A stretch of DNA of 6,052 nucleotides. Source: Eubacterium sp. GTDB taxonomy: Bacteria > Bacillota > Clostridia > Oscillospirales > Acutalibacteraceae. This document shows positions 1 to 5,367 of the stretch, one piece after another (position 1 is the first letter of the stretch; each line of letters begins with the position of its first letter). The notes beneath the pieces were generated by a model that did no database searches, was not told the DNA's origin, and was given only the letters and a program-made list of their open reading frames with translations. The stretch lies in NCBI GenBank assembly GCA_017543415.1, contig JAFYGD010000130.1, forward strand, positions 1 through 6,052, read 5' to 3'. Position numbers and translations under genes: made by a program.

Positions 1-3
1 GTA

Positions 4-32
4 TTGAATTATGCTTTTCAATAATTTATAAT
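4..32 (+). promoter_or_regulatory. Candidate sigma-A-type promoter for the GH4-kinase unit
   Basis: A perfect -10 hexamer TATAAT lies at 27-32. Exactly 17 bases upstream is TTGAAT (4-9), which matches four of six positions of the TTGACA -35 consensus. Transcription would start near 39, giving a very short leader (about 14 bases) that begins almost at the ribosome-binding site. The region is AT-rich, so a chance match is possible. It may also be an internal promoter of a longer operon, since the window starts here. Confidence 0.45.
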
Positions 33-37
33 AGTAG

Positions 38-47
38 AAAGGCGGTG
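38..47 (+). promoter_or_regulatory. Ribosome-binding site of the GH4 gene
   Basis: The purine-rich AAAGGCGGTG resembles the AAGGAGGTG anti-Shine-Dalgarno complement with one substitution. It ends five bases before the ATG at 53, which supports that start codon. Confidence 0.6.
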
Positions 48-52
48 AAATT

Positions 53-1417
53 ATGAAACTTGCAGTTATCGGAGGCGGCGGAGTCCGTTCAATGTTCCTT
101 GCAAAAAGCATTGCCCGGAAGGCAAAGGATTTAAACATAACGACTCTTGTTTTCATGGATAACAATGAGGAAAAGCTTAATATTTACGGAAAAATGGCAA
201 AGCATGTTGCAAATCTTCTCTGCCCGGGGCTCGAATTCATACTGACAACAAACGCAAAGGATGCAGTGATAAACGCGGATTATGTTATAACAACCATCCG
301 CGAAGGCGGAGACCTAATGCGCGTTAAGGACGAAAGAATTGCCCTTAACCACGGCGTGCTCGGTCAGGAAACAACCGGCGCAGCGGGGCTGTCCTTTGCA
401 ATGCGCAGCGTTAACGCTCTTAAGGAATACTGTGAACTGATTAAGCGTTACTCCAAACCGGGATGCAAGGTATTCAATTTCACAAACCCCGCAGGAGTTG
501 TAAGCCAGACGCTCCGCGATATGGGATATGATTTCACATACGGTATTTGCGACGCACCTTCGGGAATGCTCAGAAGCTTTGCCCTGCTGTATAATCAAGA
601 CGAGAACGCGGCAAAGGGCGAAATTTACGGTCTCAACCATTTAAGCTATTTTACTTCCGTTACAATAAACGGCAAGGAAATGCTTGATGAAATCATTGAT
701 AATGACGAAGCGTATAAAAAGACGGACCTTCGGTATTTTGAAAAGGAGCTTTTAAAGGAAAGAAGAGCCATTTTCAACGAATATCTATATTACTTCTATT
801 ACCGTGAAAAAGCAGTTGCCAATATACTTAAAGCAGCTCAGACGCGCGGCGAACAGATAGCTCAAATCAATGAAGCAATGACAGAAAAGCTCAAAGGCGT
901 TGACATTGATAACGACTTTGAAAAAGCGCTCGGAATTTTCGATTATTACTACGGACTGCGCGAAAACAATTATATGGCAAGCGAAACCGGCGTGAAACGC
1001 GAAAACGAATGGCACTTTGATATTTTTGAAAAAGACAGCGGCGGCTATGCGGGCGTTGCCCTTAAGTTCATTGAAATAATCAATAGCGGCAAAAAAGACA
1101 GTATGATTATCTGCACTGCGAATAACGGCGCGATTGAAGGACTTCTTGACAGCGACATTGTTGAAATCACATGCGATATTACCAAAGACGGCGTAACGCC
1201 CCATAAAGTCAGAAATCAGGACGAGCAATGCCTTGAACTGATAAGAAGGGTTAAGATATATGAACGCCTTGCTTCAAAAGCAATCCGAGAAAAAAGCGTT
1301 CAGGCAGCCGTAGAAGCGCTCACGCTGCACCCGCTTGTAAACTCTTACTCCCTTGCAAAAACGCTTGTAAACGAGTATCTTGAGCTCAATAAGGATTACA
1401 CACCAGACTGGAGTTAA
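53..1417 (+). CDS. Glycoside hydrolase family 4 protein (probable 6-phospho-glucosidase)
   Basis: This 454-residue cytoplasmic enzyme is full length for GH4 (usually about 430-460). GH4 enzymes cleave (mostly 6-phosphorylated) glycosides by an unusual NAD+- and divalent-metal-dependent oxidation/elimination mechanism. Seen in the protein: an N-terminal Rossmann dinucleotide-binding start (GGGGVRS, residues 7-13); the family segment TIREGG (81-86) followed by the strongly conserved GQETTGAAG (104-112); NFTNPAG (142-148); CDAP (166-169) with the expected metal-ligand Cys166; GLNHL (193-197) with His196; a tyrosine cluster YLYYFYY (244-250), where the family's catalytic base Tyr is expected; TRGEQI (264-269); and LHPLVNSY (425-432) near the C-terminus. 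The ATG follows a good ribosome-binding site. The stop is one base before the next ATG, that of a sugar kinase, so the two are surely co-translated. The Asp after Cys166 is reported for 6-phospho-alpha-glucosidases, whereas beta enzymes usually have Asn. The family call is firm; the anomeric and sugar specificity is inference. Confidence 0.93.
   Translation: MKLAVIGGGGVRSMFLAKSIARKAKDLNITTLVFMDNNEEKLNIYGKMAKHVANLLCPGLEFILTTNAKDAVINADYVITTIREGGDLMRVKDERIALNHGVLGQETTGAAGLSFAMRSVNALKEYCELIKRYSKPGCKVFNFTNPAGVVSQTLRDMGYDFTYGICDAPSGMLRSFALLYNQDENAAKGEIYGLNHLSYFTSVTINGKEMLDEIIDNDEAYKKTDLRYFEKELLKERRAIFNEYLYYFYYREKAVANILKAAQTRGEQIAQINEAMTEKLKGVDIDNDFEKALGIFDYYYGLRENNYMASETGVKRENEWHFDIFEKDSGGYAGVALKFIEIINSGKKDSMIICTANNGAIEGLLDSDIVEITCDITKDGVTPHKVRNQDEQCLELIRRVKIYERLASKAIREKSVQAAVEALTLHPLVNSYSLAKTLVNEYLELNKDYTPDWS
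1410..1413 (+). promoter_or_regulatory. Ribosome-binding site deciding the kinase start
   Basis: GGAG lies inside the last codons of the hydrolase gene, five bases before the ATG at 1419. It supports that ATG over the in-frame TTG at 1380 and fits coupled translation of the two genes. Confidence 0.6.
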
Positions 1418-1418
1418 T

Positions 1419-2324
1419 ATGTCATTTATTACAGGAGCAGGCTCAACTAACGTTGACCTTTTATTCAGCAATATGCCCAAGCTTCCCCAGCTCGGCGAGG
1501 AGGTTTTTTCAGAGAACTTTGACGTTAAGCTCGGCGGAGGTATTCCCGCAACGCTTATCAACCTTTCAAGGCTCGGAATCAGAACGAAGCTTATAACCCA
1601 GCTCGGTAACGATATGTTTTCTTCCTTTGCAAAAGCTGAATTTGAAAAAGCCGGCGCACAGTACGTAAACGTTGCGAAATCAAAAAACATCCCGCTAACG
1701 GTTACTTCAGCCGTAATTCTTCCTCAGGACAGAACGTTTTTCAGCTACAGCGGCTATGACGAACCTGACGAAAAAATGAAAGAAACCTTATATAACGTTT
1801 CAAAAGGCGCAAAAATCGCCCTGATGCAGACAGACGGATATTATGACGTATATAAAAAGCTGAAGGAAGAAGGAACTTTACTTGTTCTTGACACAGGATG
1901 GGACGACAGCATGAGCCTAGAAAAATTCAGCGATTATCTTGAAATTGCCGACTACTATACCCCGAACCGCAAGGAAGCGCTTAAAATAACAAACAAAGCA
2001 ACTCCGGAGGAAGCTACAGAGGTATTAAGCAGATACTTTGATAAAGTAATAGTGAAACTTGACAAGGACGGCTGTTTAGGGCTTGAAAACGGAAAATTGT
2101 TTACCGTTCCCGGTATTGACAGCTTCCGACACGTTGACTCTACGGGCGCCGGAGACGCGTTTCTTGCAGGCTTTTGCTACGGACTGTTTTACGGATATTC
2201 ATTTTACGACTGTATTCTTTTCGGCAACATAACGGGCGGTAAAGCTGTAACCGAGGTCGGGGCGTTAAGCGCGTATGTTACCGAAAAAGAACTGCTTGAA
2301 ACGGCAAATAAAAAAGCACTCTGA
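1419..2324 (+). CDS. PfkB/ribokinase-family carbohydrate kinase
   Basis: This 301-residue cytoplasmic kinase should transfer the ATP gamma-phosphate to a sugar hydroxyl; the family includes ribokinase, fructokinase, 1-phosphofructokinase and KDG kinase. Seen: an N-terminal beta-strand with the substrate-contacting Asp in GSTNVD (residues 8-13); the glycine motif LGGGIPAT (38-45) that closes over the sugar; TPNRKEA (181-187) before the nucleotide site; VKLDKDG (212-218); and the C-terminal PfkB signature DSTGAGDAF (240-248), with G243-A244-G245 forming the anion hole and D246 as catalytic base. I chose the ATG at 1419 because GGAG at 1410-1413 sits five bases upstream. The reading frame is open back to a TTG at 1380, but that start would overlap the hydrolase and add 13 residues unlike the family. 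The gene begins one base after the GH4 stop. It probably acts on the sugar released by that enzyme, or prepares its substrate. The exact sugar cannot be told from sequence. Its TGA stop lies in the loop of a terminator hairpin. Confidence 0.93.
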   Translation: MSFITGAGSTNVDLLFSNMPKLPQLGEEVFSENFDVKLGGGIPATLINLSRLGIRTKLITQLGNDMFSSFAKAEFEKAGAQYVNVAKSKNIPLTVTSAVILPQDRTFFSYSGYDEPDEKMKETLYNVSKGAKIALMQTDGYYDVYKKLKEEGTLLVLDTGWDDSMSLEKFSDYLEIADYYTPNRKEALKITNKATPEEATEVLSRYFDKVIVKLDKDGCLGLENGKLFTVPGIDSFRHVDSTGAGDAFLAGFCYGLFYGYSFYDCILFGNITGGKAVTEVGALSAYVTEKELLETANKKAL

Positions 2325-2336
2325 CGAGTGCGTTTT
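2311..2336. terminator. Bidirectional intrinsic terminator shared by the kinase and cdaR
   Basis: A perfect 6-bp stem, GCACTC (2316-2321) with GAGTGC (2326-2331), encloses a TGAC loop. A run of A (2311-2315) lies on the left and GTTTT (2332-2336) on the right, so both strands yield a hairpin followed by U residues. On the + strand the kinase stop codon TGA (2322-2324) is in the loop. On the - strand the hairpin begins six bases after the cdaR stop, and its U tract is the stronger one. Confidence 0.8.
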
Positions 2337-2337
2337 A

Positions 2338-3597
2338 TTATTTAATTGTAACTTTGTATGAGCCGTAAATCCATGAGGAAGAATCGGAAACCGTAAACTC
2401 AACAGGATAGGTATTTTCATTATTCTTTTCGGAAATATCCGCCTGCATCTTAACGTTATCTGCGGTAATATCAGTTCCTTTTCTTGTAATTATTACCAAG
2501 GTTGACTTGTTAATGCTTTTAACCTTTTCGCTGCCGTTACCGCCGGTAATCTTAATATTGTCGGTATTTACGGCAATAACCTTCTTTTCAAATTCATCGG
2601 GAATATTTACAACAACCGTTACGCTCTTTATTGCTTTATTAAGGGAGGTAAAGCCCTGCGCATTTGAAATGTCAAATTCAAAAACGTTTCTGCCTATATT
2701 CAGCTCGCTGAAATCAATTGAACCCACAACTGCTGATTTTACGTCTGCGTTTTCAAGAACGCCCGCTTCAATGTTTCTTACCGAATATGAAACGCTGTAA
2801 TCCTTAGAGCTTATTCCCTTAGGTGTATTTTCAATATCAACGGAAACAGGAAGAGTAGCTTCCTTCAGAACAGGCAGCGTAACGGAAACAGAACTTAACG
2901 CAGCCGAGCTGTCTGTCTTTGAGGTAAACTTAAGAAAACTCCGCTCAACACCGCTGCCGTTGACGTTAAGCGTCAGCTCCTCGCTATATGACTCTGTAAC
3001 CGAATTATCCTTCGGGAAATCAATGTCTGCGCTTATACTGTCAATTTTGTCAACATATGTTGTAGGCCCTGAAACAACAACCTTGTCTTCGCTCAAAGAC
3101 GGGGTTCCGAAAATATAACCGTCTGCAACTGCGTCCTCGTTATATTTCAGCTCAATATCAAAGGTTTTTGTTTCCTCTACGTCAAAATATGCGTCAACGC
3201 TTGAAGGATAGGTGCTGACTATCTGGAAATCCTTTGTCTTTGACTTGTTTGTAACAAGAATGGGAATAGTCTGCTCCCCTGCTCTGTTAACGTTGCTCGT
3301 ATCAAATTTAATGTTGAGGTCGCTTTCCGAAACCTGGCCGATTATATACTTTGCTCCGCTGAGCGTAACGTTAATTGTTACTGTGTCCTTTAAAGTATAG
3401 TAATTCATACCAACCTGTTTTGAAAGCTGGTCGGAAAGAGAAATCGGAACGTCAACCTTAATAGTCCTCGATTCGTCCGTACCTATATTTAAAGAAGTTA
3501 TGGTCCATATAATTACTGCAAGGATAAGAACAACAATAACCAGGGATTTATCATTGCTTATAATTTTTCTTAAAGAAAATCTGTTATTACTTTTCAT
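2338..3597 (-). CDS. cdaR: CdaR, YbbR-domain membrane-anchored regulator of diadenylate cyclase
   Basis: This 419-residue protein has a short basic cytoplasmic N-terminus and one transmembrane segment at about residues 19-34 (a run of V, I, L, A ending in WTI). A long extracytoplasmic part follows, built of YbbR-like beta repeats. By internal similarity I place repeats at about 44-140, 144-242, 246-332 and a more divergent one at 337-419; recurring features are a beta-strand opening such as TFDIEL or TLPVSVDIE and segments like VVVSGPTTYVDKI (173-185). CdaR is known to bind CdaA and modulate cyclic di-AMP synthesis. The ATG at 3597 is preceded by a full AAGGAGGT site. The gene starts 11 bases before the end of cdaA, so translation is likely coupled. 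Bacillus CdaR is somewhat longer (about 480 residues) but has the same plan. No glmM follows: the gene ends at a terminator facing a convergent kinase gene. Confidence 0.9.
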   Translation of the reverse strand: MKSNNRFSLRKIISNDKSLVIVVLILAVIIWTITSLNIGTDESRTIKVDVPISLSDQLSKQVGMNYYTLKDTVTINVTLSGAKYIIGQVSESDLNIKFDTSNVNRAGEQTIPILVTNKSKTKDFQIVSTYPSSVDAYFDVEETKTFDIELKYNEDAVADGYIFGTPSLSEDKVVVSGPTTYVDKIDSISADIDFPKDNSVTESYSEELTLNVNGSGVERSFLKFTSKTDSSAALSSVSVTLPVLKEATLPVSVDIENTPKGISSKDYSVSYSVRNIEAGVLENADVKSAVVGSIDFSELNIGRNVFEFDISNAQGFTSLNKAIKSVTVVVNIPDEFEKKVIAVNTDNIKITGGNGSEKVKSINKSTLVIITRKGTDITADNVKMQADISEKNNENTYPVEFTVSDSSSWIYGSYKVTIK

Positions 3598-4522
3598 CGT
3601 TATTCAACCTCCTTGCAAATTTTTTAACAAAGGAAGCGTTTTCAACTGAAGATAACGGAATAAACTTACCTATAAGAATATCGCGCAGAACGCCGCTTGA
3701 AACGTTTTGGTTTAATGTTCCGTTTTCAGCTACGCTGATATAACCCGTTTCCTCACTTACAACCACAACAACAGCGTCACTTACCTGGGTAATTCCGATA
3801 GCGGCTCTGTGCCTTGTACCGAGAGAAGATGAAATATCGTTATCGCGCGTAAGCGGAAGTATACAGCCCGCCGCATATGCCTTTGCATCGCGGATTATCA
3901 TTGCGCCGTCATGCATCGGAGCCTTCGGGAAGAAAACGTTTTCAATAAGCTCTTTTGTAACCTTTGCGTTGATAACGGTTCCCGTTTCAATTACATCTCC
4001 GAGAAGCGTTTCCTTTTCAAAAACGATAAGCGCTCCGATTTTATTATCGGACATTTCAACGCACGCTTTTGTTACATAGTCAATACACTTATTGATTTCG
4101 TTAATTTCAACTCCCTTGCCGGAGTTAAGAATCTGCATAAAAGAATTCCTTGCGGCGCCTTTACCCATTTCTTCAAGTATATTACGCAGTTCGGGCGCAA
4201 ATATAATTACGAGAAGAACAAGAATATTTGCAAAAACAGACCGTAGAATATAACTTGAAGCGCTCATACCAAAGAACGTTACAACAAGATACAGCGCAGC
4301 AAATAAGATGATACCTCTTATCAGCATCATTGCGCGAGTATCTCTTATAATTCTTAAAATCACATAAAGCATGAATGCAACAAACAGGATGTCAACAGCG
4401 TCAATTATTTTAAACGTGCTGAAAAGCCCGTGAACCTGATTGAAGAAATCAATAACAGAATTCCACAGGTTTTTGACGTACCTGAAGCGCAATGCCAGTT
4501 CAATTAACTGAAAAGGAAGCAT
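3587..4522 (-). CDS. cdaA: CdaA, membrane diadenylate cyclase (cyclic di-AMP synthase)
   Basis: This 311-residue enzyme condenses two ATP into cyclic di-AMP, the second messenger for potassium and osmolyte homeostasis. Seen: three hydrophobic segments at about residues 40-59, 66-84 and 90-109, then FAPELRNILEEMGKG (108-122), the usual link into the DisA_N catalytic domain (about 110-275). Both catalytic signatures are intact: DGA (205-207, in APMHDGAMII) and RHR (238-240, in GTRHRAAIG), followed by VVVVVSEETGYISVAENG (251-268). All this predicts an active cyclase. The ATG at 4522 is the first possible start, because an in-frame TAA lies only one codon upstream (TAA CAA ATG). The Shine-Dalgarno is poor (GGTTGGGA). 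The protein is about 25-30 residues longer than typical CdaA, with the extra part at the N-terminus. It heads an operon with cdaR, whose start overlaps its end by 11 bases. Confidence 0.95.
   Translation of the reverse strand: MLPFQLIELALRFRYVKNLWNSVIDFFNQVHGLFSTFKIIDAVDILFVAFMLYVILRIIRDTRAMMLIRGIILFAALYLVVTFFGMSASSYILRSVFANILVLLVIIFAPELRNILEEMGKGAARNSFMQILNSGKGVEINEINKCIDYVTKACVEMSDNKIGALIVFEKETLLGDVIETGTVINAKVTKELIENVFFPKAPMHDGAMIIRDAKAYAAGCILPLTRDNDISSSLGTRHRAAIGITQVSDAVVVVVSEETGYISVAENGTLNQNVSSGVLRDILIGKFIPLSSVENASFVKKFARRLNNDEK
3607..3614 (-). promoter_or_regulatory. Consensus ribosome-binding site of cdaR, inside cdaA
   Basis: The - strand reads AAGGAGGT, a full match to the anti-Shine-Dalgarno complement, nine bases upstream of the cdaR ATG. 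It lies within the last codons of cdaA. It fixes the cdaR start despite the 11-base overlap. Confidence 0.85.
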
Positions 4523-4553
4523 TTGTTATCCCAACCTATAATTTATTATCAAT

Positions 4554-4559
4554 ATTATA
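4554..4559 (-). promoter_or_regulatory. Candidate -10 element for cdaA-cdaR
   Basis: The - strand reads TATAAT here, 31 bases upstream of the cdaA ATG, which would give a leader of about 25 bases. No good -35 hexamer lies 16-18 bases upstream, and the whole 4523-4660 stretch is very AT-rich, so this is only the best single candidate. A promoter is expected somewhere here, because a strong terminator at 4664-4694 ends transcription from upstream. Confidence 0.35.
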
Positions 4560-4636
4560 ATATCATATATTTTTAATAAAATAAAGTAATTTCACAACTT
4601 TTTTACAACATTAATAAAACAGTCATATTCTTTATT

Positions 4637-4652
4637 TGTACTGAAACGTACA
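4637..4652. repeat. Short inverted repeat between the terminator and cdaA
   Basis: TGTAC (4637-4641) and GTACA (4648-4652) form a perfect five-base dyad with a six-base spacer. It lies 115-130 bases upstream of cdaA and just past the upstream terminator. The shape fits a small operator, but it is short, and GTAC is itself palindromic. Confidence 0.25.
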
Positions 4653-4663
4653 TAATATATAAA

Positions 4664-4694
4664 CGCCCCTTTCCCTTTATTAAGGAAAAAGGCG
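4664..4694 (-). terminator. Intrinsic terminator of the DUF308 gene
   Basis: Read on the - strand, a 13-bp stem starts six bases after the DUF308 stop: CGCCTTTTTCCTT (4694-4682) pairs with AAGGGAAAGGGGCG-type bases (4676-4664) around a five-base loop (4681-4677), followed by TTTATATATT. Three of the pairs are G-U wobbles in this RNA. On the + strand the same positions would be A-C mismatches, so the hairpin serves leftward transcription. It separates this transcript from cdaA. Confidence 0.8.
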
Positions 4695-4700
4695 CTCTTT

Positions 4701-5321
4701 TTATTCTTCAATCTGTTCAATTACAATATCGTCGCCTTCGCTGACAACCGTGCCTTCAGTTTCAACATCGGAAACGGAATCAACAGCCTGCTTAACCTCT
4801 TTGGCTATTGAACGCACCTCAAAGTAAGCAATCAAATCAAGAACGGAGTAAATTATAAGTCCTACGCCGATAATTCTTACAAGCGTTTCGCTTAATGCAG
4901 CGGCATTTAGTATTGCAATAACACCGAAAACGATTGTTGCTACTGACATAAACAGCGTTATCCAGCCGAAAACGATGCTTCTTGAAATAACCTTTAGGCC
5001 TGTTACAAGGTTAACAACGCCGGCGCAGATTATAAATATTCCAATTACTGCAACTATAAACGATATAACCTGTTTGTATCGCAGGCAGACTACAATGCCT
5101 ATAATACCGAGAATTATTCCCATAACAAGCGAAAAGGTTGAGGTCTTATCAAGAAAATAGCCGATTATTCCCGCAACGCTTAAACCGATTAACGCAATTC
5201 CTACAGACAGCGAAACGTATTTAATACACTGTTCGGGATAAGAAATAAAAAGAATACCCGAAATAAAGCCTATTATCACAGTTGCAAGCGACAGCCTTTT
5301 AATCTGTTGTAAAATCTTCAT
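4701..5321 (-). CDS. DUF308/HdeD-like six-helix membrane protein
   Basis: This 206-residue integral membrane protein has about six hydrophobic helices at residues 10-27, 34-56, 63-80, 85-108, 117-139 and 147-167, arranged as short hairpins rich in Gly, Ile and Val (for example IGFISGILFISYP, 17-29). This is the pattern of the DUF308 family, which includes Escherichia coli HdeD, an acid-resistance-associated membrane protein. The C-terminus (about 171-206) is a hydrophilic, strongly acidic tail (ending in IVIEQIEE), probably cytoplasmic. No catalytic motif is visible, and the molecular function of the family is largely unknown, so I assign none. The ATG follows AGGTGA at a short distance. The gene starts 46 bases after the EF-G-like stop without a visible promoter of its own, so it may be read through from there. 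A strong terminator follows it. Confidence 0.75.
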   Translation of the reverse strand: MKILQQIKRLSLATVIIGFISGILFISYPEQCIKYVSLSVGIALIGLSVAGIIGYFLDKTSTFSLVMGIILGIIGIVVCLRYKQVISFIVAVIGIFIICAGVVNLVTGLKVISRSIVFGWITLFMSVATIVFGVIAILNAAALSETLVRIIGVGLIIYSVLDLIAYFEVRSIAKEVKQAVDSVSDVETEGTVVSEGDDIVIEQIEE

Positions 5322-5325
5322 ATTA

Positions 5326-5331
5326 TCACCT
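5326..5331 (-). promoter_or_regulatory. Ribosome-binding site of the DUF308 gene
   Basis: The - strand reads AGGTGA four bases before the ATG at 5321. It is exposed just downstream (8 bases) of the 5340-5359 hairpin. Confidence 0.55.
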
Positions 5332-5339
5332 ATAAATTC

Positions 5340-5359
5340 AGGCGGGCAAAAGCCCGCCT
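5340..5359 (-). terminator. Hairpin after the EF-G-like gene (weak terminator or intercistronic stem)
   Basis: A perfect GC-rich 8-bp stem, AGGCGGGC with GCCCGCCT, encloses a four-base loop (TTTT on the - strand) and starts eight bases after the EF-G-like stop. The - strand tail is GAATTTATA, with only three consecutive U, so termination is probably partial. The stem ends eight bases before the ribosome-binding site of the DUF308 gene. Confidence 0.55.
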
Positions 5360-5367
5360 TAAATCAA

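Noticed and set aside
314..640. Open frame on the - strand inside the GH4 gene
   Set aside because: It lies wholly within a well-supported GH4 coding region, and its translation shows no family motif; it is an antisense shadow. The same applies to the - strand frame at 785-1228.
1380..1418. Upstream TTG start adding 13 residues to the kinase
   Set aside because: It would overlap the hydrolase. The ATG at 1419 has GGAG at proper spacing and begins right at the family's first beta-strand.
1274..1690. Open - strand frame spanning the GH4-kinase junction
   Set aside because: It overlaps two confident + strand genes, has no recognisable domain, and no promoter or ribosome-binding site was evident.
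2507..2800. Open + strand frame opposite cdaR
   Set aside because: It is antisense to a confident YbbR-domain gene and has a hydrophobic shadow composition with no motif. Frames at 3212-3400, 3911-4246 and 4975-5160 were dismissed for the same reason.
4523..4663. Possible cyclic di-AMP riboswitch or other structured RNA upstream of cdaA
   Set aside because: The stretch is almost pure AT with no long GC-containing stems beyond the small dyad at 4637-4652, and no riboswitch core is recognisable.
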